From: an uncultured Microbacterium sp. | GTDB taxonomy: Bacteria > Actinomycetota > Actinomycetes > Actinomycetales > Microbacteriaceae | Reading direction: 5' to 3' | Assembly: GCF_937927635.1 (NCBI RefSeq) | Contig: NZ_CALBRW010000013.1 | Coordinates: forward strand, 48,402-112,401 | Length of the DNA stretch: 64,000 nucleotides | Shown here: piece after piece, positions 35,417 through 43,022 of the stretch | Position numbering within the stretch: the stretch's first letter is position 1 | Layout of the letters: every line of letters begins with the position of its first letter | Program-made: the position numbers and the translations under genes | Notes under the pieces: generated by a model | What the model was told of the DNA's origin: nothing | What the model saw: the letters and a program-made list of their open reading frames with translations, nothing else | The model's database searches: none

Positions 35417-37195
35417 GTGACCTCCCCCTTCGACGATCCCGAGTTCCGCAGGCAGATGGCCGCGATGGGCGTGCGGCGTCAGCCCGGCATGGCCAAGCGG
35501 ATGCTGGACCAGATCGCTCCGCTGCTGGCCGACGAGGGCATCGACCTCGAGAACCTGGACGGGTCGGATCTGGATGCCGTCAACGCGGCGCTGGCGCGCG
35601 CGACGGAGCGCCACAATCTCATGCTGTTCACGCCGGTCGGGAAGCATCGGGCGCTGGCGCTGTCGGTGCTGCGCAGGTTCACGATGGCGATCGGCGACGA
35701 CGATCTGCGCGCGGCGCAGAAGATCCTGGACGACGTCCCCATCGAGGAGACCGACAGCATGCCGGCGGTCTCGCACGTGATCGGCGCAGCGCTGGGCCTG
35801 CTCGACTCCCGGCACACCGACCCGGCTCTGGCGTCCGTCCGGCAGCGGATGCGCGTGCCCGCCTGGCCCTCGAAGGAGGCGGTGGCGGCGTCGCGCGACA
35901 TCGTGCCGCTGTCGAACAGGGGGCGCGCCTTCGACTCGCTGGACTCCCTGATCGTGCGTCACAACGGGCAGAACGTGATGGTCGGCGCAGCGCTGGCCGT
36001 CGCGGCGTCGGTGCTGGCCGAGGCTCGGGTGAGGGGTCGCGATGTGGTCGAGGTGGCGGCATCCGCTCTGACGGATGGAGAGGCGGATGCCGTGCTGCCG
36101 CCGGCCGCGAACGGCGCGGGCGGCCGCGCTGCCGCCCCCCGTAGGGCAGACGAGGCGCTGGCACTGAGTTTCCAAGCGTGGTTGGACGAGCAGGACGAGA
36201 TCGCTGCACCCGACGTGGGCACCGAGCTCCGCATGTTCCGCTCGCTGCAGAAGCTGGCGCGTGAGTGGGTGATCGACCTCGACGATCCGGACGATGTCGA
36301 GACGTTCGCGGAGATGCTGGGCGAGGAGCCCGACGACGCCGAAGGTGCGCTGTTCGACGCGCTGGACACGCTGCACGACTACGTGCACATGCGCCTGGCC
36401 TCAGATCGTGCCGGCTGGGCCGACGCGCACGATGCGCTCGAGGATGTGCTGCTCGATGGGTCGGAGGGCGATGGCGGCGCGCTGCTGCAGGATGCGCTGG
36501 CCGGCGGGCAGGACATTCCCGAGGAGGAGAGGCACCGGGTGCTGCGGCGACTGCCGGTCGTCTTCAGCGTCGGCAGGCTGCTGGAGTGGATCGGGGCGGG
36601 GCGGCCAGTCTCGTCGACGGGCGCGTTGCGCCGTGCCGACATCCAGCGGGTCGCAGCGATGATCGGCGTCTCCGCTGTCGGCGTGAGCAGGCGGATGCCG
36701 GCGGCGGACGGCGTGGAGCACGTCACGTCGATGAACCAGCTGCCGCTGCTGTCGGCCTGGTGGCAGGCGCTGATCATCGCCGAGGTGATCGAGCTGAGCC
36801 CGACCCGCGTGCGGCCGGGCGTGACTGCCGACGCGTGGCACGACCGGATGCCCCTCGAGCTGACCGAGTTCCTGGCCGCACTGGTCGCCGCGCAGGTGAT
36901 CGCCAACGCGTACATCGGCCTGGACGACGACCGCGAGCGCTTCACTGTCACGGACACCGTCTCCCGCGTGGTCGCGGCGCTGGGCAACGGTTCCGACTTC
37001 ATCGCCGACGAGCCCGGCCTGCGGATGCTGAACCTCGAGCGCACCGGGTTCGTGACGCGCTCGGCATCAGGCATTCATACGGTGCCCGACGCGCTGCGCT
37101 CGACCGTCGCCCGCGCCGTGACGATGGTCATCTCCACGCACCTGGTGCCAGGCGTGGTCGACGGGTTCATGGACGAGCTGGGTGGGGCGGAGTGA
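35417..37195 (+). CDS. Conserved-type protein of unknown function, 592 residues
   Basis: I do not recognise this family. The protein is soluble, acidic and mostly helical, with many Ala/Asp/Leu runs. An Ala/Pro/Arg-rich linker near residue 230-245 separates an N-terminal helical part from a C-terminal part that includes RVLRRLPVVFSVGRLLEWI and LPLLSAWWQALIIAEVIELS. The second half has possible winged-helix segments (RRADIQRVAAMIGVSAVGVS). GTG 35417 has a TACGCT hexamer 6 bases upstream, suggesting a leaderless mRNA. No Walker, nuclease or membrane motif is seen. Confidence 0.7.
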   Translation: MTSPFDDPEFRRQMAAMGVRRQPGMAKRMLDQIAPLLADEGIDLENLDGSDLDAVNAALARATERHNLMLFTPVGKHRALALSVLRRFTMAIGDDDLRAAQKILDDVPIEETDSMPAVSHVIGAALGLLDSRHTDPALASVRQRMRVPAWPSKEAVAASRDIVPLSNRGRAFDSLDSLIVRHNGQNVMVGAALAVAASVLAEARVRGRDVVEVAASALTDGEADAVLPPAANGAGGRAAAPRRADEALALSFQAWLDEQDEIAAPDVGTELRMFRSLQKLAREWVIDLDDPDDVETFAEMLGEEPDDAEGALFDALDTLHDYVHMRLASDRAGWADAHDALEDVLLDGSEGDGGALLQDALAGGQDIPEEERHRVLRRLPVVFSVGRLLEWIGAGRPVSSTGALRRADIQRVAAMIGVSAVGVSRRMPAADGVEHVTSMNQLPLLSAWWQALIIAEVIELSPTRVRPGVTADAWHDRMPLELTEFLAALVAAQVIANAYIGLDDDRERFTVTDTVSRVVAALGNGSDFIADEPGLRMLNLERTGFVTRSASGIHTVPDALRSTVARAVTMVISTHLVPGVVDGFMDELGGAE

Positions 37196-37358
37196 CGGAC
37201 GTCCGGCCGATGATTCGCTCGACCGCAGCGGGCTGATTCCGAACGGCGATAAGCGTTCGCAGAGCGAGCTCAACGGTCTCTCGATCCGAGGAGCTCCCGG
37301 TGAGTTCCTTCGCCATTCGGAGTGCATCTGTATCGACTTCGATCGTTGCAACAGTCAT
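37167..37358 (-). CDS. VapB-type antitoxin without adjacent toxin
   Basis: A 63-residue antitoxin of the DUF2191/VapB kind: VATIEVDTDALRMAKELTG then DRETVELALRTLIAVRNQ form the ribbon-helix-helix-like DNA-binding part. The usual C-terminal toxin-binding tail is short and ends in PPHPARP. The 3' end overlaps the last 29 bases of the 592-residue gene on the other strand, and no PIN-domain gene follows. It is either an orphan or the remnant of a lost vapBC. Start MTVATIE at 37358 is preferred over 37379. Confidence 0.6.
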   Translation of the reverse strand: MTVATIEVDTDALRMAKELTGSSSDRETVELALRTLIAVRNQPAAVERIIGRTSVTPPHPARP

Positions 37359-37480
37359 CCGAGTTCCGCCTCCGGCCATACGCCTACATCGATCGTGTCA
37401 GGAGAACACGTCAATCGCTACCGGCTACGTCAGCCGCGAGTCAGTCGCCGAAATGCCGCCTATCACCATGCGATGAGAAG

Positions 37481-37501
37481 TACACTGTTTGCATGCAAAC
37501 A
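37481..37501 (+). promoter_or_regulatory. -10 box and start-codon palindrome of the DUF433/PIN-like pair
   Basis: TACACT (37481-37486) places the transcript start at or next to the ATG at 37493. The perfect 16-bp palindrome TGTTTGCATGCAAACA (37486-37501) covers that start codon. This fits a leaderless, self-repressed toxin-antitoxin operon. Confidence 0.6.
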
Positions 37502-38167
37502 CGAGCAACCGAGACGGCTTACACGACGCCGATCTACTCGCTGAACGAGGCGGCGCAGATCATCCGCGCGCCTGCTTCGTCGTTCGCACGGTGGGCCCAC
37601 GGGCACCGTTTTCGCCAGCGGAGCGAGGGCAAGTGGGGCTGGAGCGAGCCGATTCTGACGGGCGTCGGCAACGGCCGAGGATTCACCGTTCCGTTCGACG
37701 CTCTCGCCGAGGGATACGTCGTCGAAGCGTTCCGCCGGGCCGGCTTGCCCATGGCACGCATCCGACCCGCGGTTCAGATCCTGCGCGATGAGCTGGGCCT
37801 GGAGCACGCGCTGCTCAGCGATCGTCTCAAGACCGACGGCGCCGAGATCCTGTTCGAGAACGGTGATCGCGACCTCGTGGTCGTCCGCAACCATCAGGGC
37901 GTGTTCCGCGACGTGGTCGAACAGTACCTGCAGACGATCACGTACAGCAACGGACTGGTCCAGTCCGTGCAGCTTCCGACGTACGAGGGTGCCGCAGTCG
38001 TCGTCGACCCGCTGCGGAACTCCGGCCAGCCGACCATCGCGAAGCTGGGGGTACGCGTGGAAGATGTGGTCAGCCGGGTGCGTGCCGGTGAGTCGATGAT
38101 GGAGGTCGGAGACGACTTCGGACTGTCGGATGCCGAGATGCGATCGCTCTGGGTTCAGGCCGCCTGA
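37493..38167 (+). CDS. DUF433-domain antitoxin
   Basis: A 224-residue protein. The N-terminal part has a MerR/excisionase-like helix-turn-helix (YSLNEAAQIIRAPASSFARW), the middle is an alpha-beta region, and the C-terminal DUF433 domain reads RNSGQPTIAKLGVRVEDVVSRV followed by EVGDDFGLSDAEMRSLW. DUF433 proteins commonly precede PIN-like toxins and act as antitoxins. The start is set by the -10 spacing and palindrome. It ends 4 bases before the toxin gene. Confidence 0.75.
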   Translation: MQTRATETAYTTPIYSLNEAAQIIRAPASSFARWAHGHRFRQRSEGKWGWSEPILTGVGNGRGFTVPFDALAEGYVVEAFRRAGLPMARIRPAVQILRDELGLEHALLSDRLKTDGAEILFENGDRDLVVVRNHQGVFRDVVEQYLQTITYSNGLVQSVQLPTYEGAAVVVDPLRNSGQPTIAKLGVRVEDVVSRVRAGESMMEVGDDFGLSDAEMRSLWVQAA

Positions 38168-38171
38168 GACC

Positions 38172-38576
38172 ATGGCCGACGCCCGCTTCCTGCTCGACCG
38201 CTCACTGGGCGGGAAGCTGCTGATCGCGCGGTTGCGTGGTGCCGGGTGGAATGCTCGCACCCTCGCAGAAGAATATGGCGATGCGCGCGCCCAGGCGATG
38301 TCGGACGACGAGTGGATCGCATCCGGAACAGCATCCGGATTCATCCTGCTGGCGAAGGATCACCGGATCGCGTCCCGTCCGCTCGAAGCTCGGGCGATCT
38401 ATATGCATGACGCGCGTGCGATCGCATTCGCGAACGGCAACCTGACAGCGACAGAGATGGGCGACCTGTGCTTGCAGTACGAGAAGGCCATCCATCGGAT
38501 GTCGTCAGCTCACCCGCCGTTCGTCATGTCGCAGGGCAAAGGTGGGTTGAGGCGCAAGAACCTGAACTTCCCGTAA
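38172..38576 (+). CDS. PIN-like toxin (DUF5615/VapC45 type)
   Basis: A 134-residue PIN-fold protein. Acidic residues expected at the active site are visible as Asp8 (FLLDRSLG), Glu/Asp in MSDDEWIASG, and the Asp of LLAKDHRIASRP. The DEWIA...AKDHRI pattern is characteristic of the VapC45/DUF5615 group. The inferred role is an RNase toxin held by the upstream DUF433 protein. Cotranscription is implied by the 4-base gap. Confidence 0.72.
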   Translation: MADARFLLDRSLGGKLLIARLRGAGWNARTLAEEYGDARAQAMSDDEWIASGTASGFILLAKDHRIASRPLEARAIYMHDARAIAFANGNLTATEMGDLCLQYEKAIHRMSSAHPPFVMSQGKGGLRRKNLNFP

Positions 38577-38634
38577 CGCACTGCTTCGGGCATCTGATCG
38601 GACCAGGGCCGTCGGGTCCTTGAGCGCGGTGAAC

Positions 38635-40692
38635 CTATTCGTCGAGCGCTTTCACGAGGGCATCCTGTGCGTCGTTGTAGAAAATGAACGAGACTTTTGT
38701 AGCGACCTCGTCGCTGACGTCGAGGAGTTGGCGGCGAGCTGACACCGGGAGCAAAAGGGCCGTCGCTCCCTTTTCCATCGCGTGCTCGGCGAGTTGCGCT
38801 GCGTTGAGGATCGTCTCGACGCCACCGCCGAGCGACAGGTTGCCGACAGCGATCAGGCCGCCACGGATAGACCGCTGGAGCATCGCCGAGGCCAGCGAGA
38901 GAAGGATCGGCAGTCCGAGCCCGGCGCCAGTCTTGGCTGCGTCGAGCGCGCGTATCTGAGCAGTGAGGTTATGCTCGCGCGGGTCGCGGTCGCCCACGAG
39001 TTGTCTCGCCTGGGCGATGAGGTTCTGCTCCGCGACCTTGAAGCTCTCCCGGAGCGTGGCGGGTGCGGCCTGGTTGAGGAGACCGCGTGCGCCAGAGCCG
39101 GGCGTGTCCGCCGCCTCGATTCGGTAGAGTCCCGGGCCAACGTCGCCGCCACCCTCAGAGATCGCCCACACCTGGCCAGGGGGCAGTGGATCAAGGCCGA
39201 TCGAGTCGGGGCTCGCGAGCTCGGGAGTCGAGACGAACTGCTCGACTCCCTCGCCGAGGCGGTAGCCGAACTGGGTGTTGCGGAACTCTGCTGCGCCAAT
39301 GCGGCGCTGCTGTTCCTTGACGCGACGGCGGCACTCCAGAGCGATACGCACCGCCCATTCGAGGTCCTCATCGGAGATCGCGGCTTCAGCGTCGGGATAC
39401 ACGAGCTTGAGCAGGCCATCGACCGTCTTGTTGACGGCCGACAGGTCTCGGCCAGACAGCGCATCGGAATAGTTGACCCGGCCCTGGATCGAGGTAAGGC
39501 GCGACTGGTCACGAAGGCGCGACCAGCACTCGGAGAGGAAGTCGCTCACGAGCCCGAAGTGCTGGGTGAAGTAGGTCGGGTTGAGCTTGGGAACATCCCA
39601 GCCGGGTAGGTAGGCATGGATGCGGTCCATGAAGGCCGTATCATCGCGCATCTCCGGGGGCAGCGGCGAGAGCAGGTGGCCGATCCGCTGCTGGTGGGCG
39701 ACGTCCACGTCGAAGTTCCCGACCAACATGATCGAACCGTCAGCCCGGATGGACTCACGGCCGCGAGAGAACTCACCCGACTCCATGTAGCCCTTCATGA
39801 TGTTGACGCCGTCCTTTTGGTCGAAAGAGACGCCGGAGACCTCGTCGAAGCAGACGACGTCGTACTGTGCGACGAGGCCGCGTTGTCCAGTGGCGTTGTT
39901 GACGAACATCCGGGCAACGGTCGCCTTGCCGCCGGAGATCAAGTGCGCGTAGGGCGAGACTTGCTGGAACAGGTGGGACTTGCCGGTGCCACGAGGTCCT
40001 AGTTCGACCATGTTGAAGTTCCGCTGCACGAACGGGACCATGCGCAGCAGCAGCACGTCTTGTTCGCGCTCGGTGAGTTGCGCAGGTTCGAAGCCCACTG
40101 ACCGAAGCAGGAGGTGCTTCCACTGCTCTGTAGTGAACCGTGAGCGACCTTCGGCCAAACGCGAGAGCGAGTCGCGGGTTGACAGCTGAATGGGGCGAAG
40201 CGACCCGACAGCGAAAGGCTTGCCGTTGTTCTCGTCAGCGATCGCGGCGTCGTAGACCAGGTCGACCTCGGCGTAGAAGCCACCAGTCAGCATGCGCTCG
40301 TTCTCGCGGACAACGGCATCGTCGATACGCACGTCTCGGAGTCCAAGGCTCGGCAGCTCGGCGACATAAGCGTTCGACTTCGCATCGAGACGGGCCTTGA
40401 CGAGATCGATGAGCTTGACAGTCATGCGCTCACGCGCGCGCGACTTGAAGAGCTCCTCTTCACCAGCCCGCACAGTGCGGTCGGCGAGCAGCCGCCGCAC
40501 GACCTGAAGCCCTTCTTCGATCTCCTCCGGGTCGGTCGTGGCGCAGTAGCGTCCGATGAGGAACTCTCCGACGTAAGTCGGGACGGGATACGCACCCTTG
40601 AATTGCTGAGCCAGATCCTTGCGAACGACGTACCCCTCGAAGGCTGACGCTGCGGTCGTGTCGATCTCGTCGAGTGTGACTGCTTCGGTCAT
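38635..40692 (-). CDS. brxL: BrxL, BREX AAA+ Lon-like protein
   Basis: A 685-residue last gene of the BREX operon. After a BrxL-specific N-terminal domain come Walker A LGPRGTGKSHLF (about 231-242) and Walker B YDVVCFDEVSG near 285, with VGNFDVDVAHQQRIGHL (Sensor-like) near 345. The C-terminal Lon-like domain holds GLIAVGNLSLGGGVETILNAAQ, but the Lon Ser-Lys dyad is not evident, so protease activity is doubtful. In E. coli BREX, BrxL is needed for phage restriction but not for methylation. ATG 40692 overlaps the pglZ stop (ATGA). Confidence 0.92.
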   Translation of the reverse strand: MTEAVTLDEIDTTAASAFEGYVVRKDLAQQFKGAYPVPTYVGEFLIGRYCATTDPEEIEEGLQVVRRLLADRTVRAGEEELFKSRARERMTVKLIDLVKARLDAKSNAYVAELPSLGLRDVRIDDAVVRENERMLTGGFYAEVDLVYDAAIADENNGKPFAVGSLRPIQLSTRDSLSRLAEGRSRFTTEQWKHLLLRSVGFEPAQLTEREQDVLLLRMVPFVQRNFNMVELGPRGTGKSHLFQQVSPYAHLISGGKATVARMFVNNATGQRGLVAQYDVVCFDEVSGVSFDQKDGVNIMKGYMESGEFSRGRESIRADGSIMLVGNFDVDVAHQQRIGHLLSPLPPEMRDDTAFMDRIHAYLPGWDVPKLNPTYFTQHFGLVSDFLSECWSRLRDQSRLTSIQGRVNYSDALSGRDLSAVNKTVDGLLKLVYPDAEAAISDEDLEWAVRIALECRRRVKEQQRRIGAAEFRNTQFGYRLGEGVEQFVSTPELASPDSIGLDPLPPGQVWAISEGGGDVGPGLYRIEAADTPGSGARGLLNQAAPATLRESFKVAEQNLIAQARQLVGDRDPREHNLTAQIRALDAAKTGAGLGLPILLSLASAMLQRSIRGGLIAVGNLSLGGGVETILNAAQLAEHAMEKGATALLLPVSARRQLLDVSDEVATKVSFIFYNDAQDALVKALDE

Positions 40693-43022
40693 TCGACGCC
40701 TCCTACCGTGGTTGGCGCTTGCGCTAGAACTCCACCGCTCGAGTCGAGTAGTACGACCCATGCGTTCGCCCCGGCAGGGGCCTGTTCCTCGTCGACCAGC
40801 ACCTTGACCTCGCCCGGTTCGGTGGGCGGCTTCGGACCGCCGACGGCGCTCGATGCGTCGGCGGGGCGAAGCCGAACTTCGGCAACCACTTCGGCCTCGG
40901 CAGGGCCGTAGTCGATGCGGCATCGCTGTCCGGTCCATCGAACAGCTTCAATCTGGACGGGTGCAGCGGCCGAACGACCACGCGTCACGGTGACGACGGG
41001 AATCACGCACTCCTGGGGACTCAAACCGCCGTGCTCGTACAGGCGGCCCGACTCGAATGCAGCAGTTCCCGGTGCGCTGACCATGTCAACGGACGAGTCC
41101 CAAGTCCAGGCCAGGATCGGAAAGTCCGGGCGCGCCGCGGTAGCCTTCAACCGCGCCACACGCGGCTTACGAGCAGCATCGCCTTCCGTGACTTGTATCG
41201 GGAGGTTGACCTTCTGCGCTGCTCGGCCGGGCAAGAGGAAGCCGTGATCGGTGACCACGACAACCTTGCGCCAGCCTGCGTCGAGCAGTGCACGAACCCG
41301 CTCGGCGACGAGGTCGAGGTGGTGGTCGACGAGGTCCGCCATCTGGTGCCCGTGCGAGTGGCCCAGCGAGTCGATCATGTTCGTCTGCGTCCAGGCCTTT
41401 CCGGCCGGGTCTCCGACCTGAGCGGTGTCCCAGTCGAGGAACTGCACCTCTGCTGCGGCGAGGGCCGACCGCAGCACTGCACCCTTCACAGATCGCCCCT
41501 GATCATCGGCCGCGTCGAAAGCAGCGCCGCCAGCGATGCTGATTTTGATCGGTGCCACCGCCGGCTGGCCGGTTGGCGTGACGCTGGGGAATGCTGCCTG
41601 GCGCGGCTCCACAACTACCGCGAGATCTGACAGCCGGCGAGCAACACGGGCGGCCAGGTCGTACCGCAGTGCATCGACATAGACCACGCACGTTCCGGCG
41701 ACTATGTCGAGGCCCGTCTGGCCGCTGTACCTGCCAACTGCGGCCTTTTGGAATGCTCGTGCCGACTGATCGACCCAGGGGTCGTAGATCGCGGCGAGCG
41801 CGTGAGTGACAGCGGACCTATCCTGCGCGGTCTTGGCCGTCGCGATCGTCCGCAGCGCGAGGCCATCGATCACGTGGCCTTCGTCGCTAAACCAGGCAAT
41901 CTGAGTCTTGAGGTCTGTTGCTTTCGAAGCGGTCGCGACACGGTCTGCCAGTTCCGCGAGGTGGCCAACTGCCCGCGCAAGGGGCGCCTGTCCGAGAGCA
42001 GCCCAGACGCTTTCTTCGCGCGACGTGTGTTCGGCAGCGAGCTCCTGAACGCGACCACGTGGGTCGGGATGAGTTCCCAATGCATCGAGCGCCGACCTAA
42101 GCGCGTCCTCCTCGTCGCGGTTCCATGAGGGCCACGAGTCAGGGTGTGGGTCGGCGTCTCCAAAGAGCGGCACCACAGAGGGCCGCGCCTGATCGAGCAA
42201 AGCAGGAAGGTGCGGGTAACGGCTTGGGTTCTCCGCAAACCGTTGCCAGACAGCTCCCCACTCGCCCCTTCGGCCGCCGAGCTTGCTGGCTGCGGTGAGC
42301 GCGCCGTCCTTCTCAGGGCCAAAGCCGTAAACGGACTTGCAGGAGGCGACAAGGGCCTGCCACTGCGCACCTTCGAGCGAAGCCCTCACCTCATCCGGGT
42401 CGTTCATCCATTCGAGGAGGGTGCGAACCGTGTCATCGAGCACGAGGTGGTGCAGGCGAGAGGAATCGAGGCGCCCCATACGCCTGAGGTCGTCGATGTC
42501 CTCGAAGAGGAACTTGTCCAGCACCTGAGCGAGGGCCGCCTTCGTTGCACTGTCGCTCGCGATGTCGAGCCCGGCGCCCTGCTTCGACGCGAGGAACGAG
42601 TGCGGCGTCCATGGCGTCTGGCCATGGGCGGAGGGCCACCAGTTCGAGCGGATCGCAACCTCGGCCAGTGGCGCGAGCGAGTCATCGAGGACCGCTGCCT
42701 CGTCGACGGAACCTCGGCTGACACCAGGCAGGTAGATCACCCACGGATTGCGCTCATCCCGTTCGGCGAGATGGGTTGGCAGTTCCGCTGACTCGGGTGA
42801 GGCAAGAACGGCTCGAAGCCAAAGCGCGGGACCTCGTGCGGCTGCGGGGTCGTACTCTCCGAGCACCAAGATGGGCACTGCCTCCTGGAGGAGGCCTATC
42901 ACTGGCTCCCAGGTGTGCTCAGGGTCGGCCCACAGAACAGCCGCTGGGGCCGAGTTCGCCCCCGCGTTGAAGGCAGCAGCGTCACGGAGGGCTTTGGCGA
43001 CGACGGCGCGGACGAGCGTCAT
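40689..43022 (-). CDS. pglZ: PglZ, BREX alkaline phosphatase-family protein
   Basis: A 777-residue protein of the alkaline phosphatase superfamily. The metal-site stretch VVYVDALRYDLAARV is near residue 445, and the second, KVVVVTDHGFLLPGRAAQ, near 595. The C-terminal about 120 residues are a beta-rich domain. It is shorter than type 1 PglZ of E. coli but keeps the catalytic core. It works with PglX and BrxC in host methylation and phage exclusion. Overlaps of 4 bases link it to pglX and brxL. Confidence 0.9.
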   Translation of the reverse strand: MTLVRAVVAKALRDAAAFNAGANSAPAAVLWADPEHTWEPVIGLLQEAVPILVLGEYDPAAARGPALWLRAVLASPESAELPTHLAERDERNPWVIYLPGVSRGSVDEAAVLDDSLAPLAEVAIRSNWWPSAHGQTPWTPHSFLASKQGAGLDIASDSATKAALAQVLDKFLFEDIDDLRRMGRLDSSRLHHLVLDDTVRTLLEWMNDPDEVRASLEGAQWQALVASCKSVYGFGPEKDGALTAASKLGGRRGEWGAVWQRFAENPSRYPHLPALLDQARPSVVPLFGDADPHPDSWPSWNRDEEDALRSALDALGTHPDPRGRVQELAAEHTSREESVWAALGQAPLARAVGHLAELADRVATASKATDLKTQIAWFSDEGHVIDGLALRTIATAKTAQDRSAVTHALAAIYDPWVDQSARAFQKAAVGRYSGQTGLDIVAGTCVVYVDALRYDLAARVARRLSDLAVVVEPRQAAFPSVTPTGQPAVAPIKISIAGGAAFDAADDQGRSVKGAVLRSALAAAEVQFLDWDTAQVGDPAGKAWTQTNMIDSLGHSHGHQMADLVDHHLDLVAERVRALLDAGWRKVVVVTDHGFLLPGRAAQKVNLPIQVTEGDAARKPRVARLKATAARPDFPILAWTWDSSVDMVSAPGTAAFESGRLYEHGGLSPQECVIPVVTVTRGRSAAAPVQIEAVRWTGQRCRIDYGPAEAEVVAEVRLRPADASSAVGGPKPPTEPGEVKVLVDEEQAPAGANAWVVLLDSSGGVLAQAPTTVGGVE

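Noticed and set aside
38635..40692. BrxL as an active Lon protease
   Set aside because: The Lon-like domain is recognisable but the Ser-Lys catalytic pair is not seen at the expected motifs.
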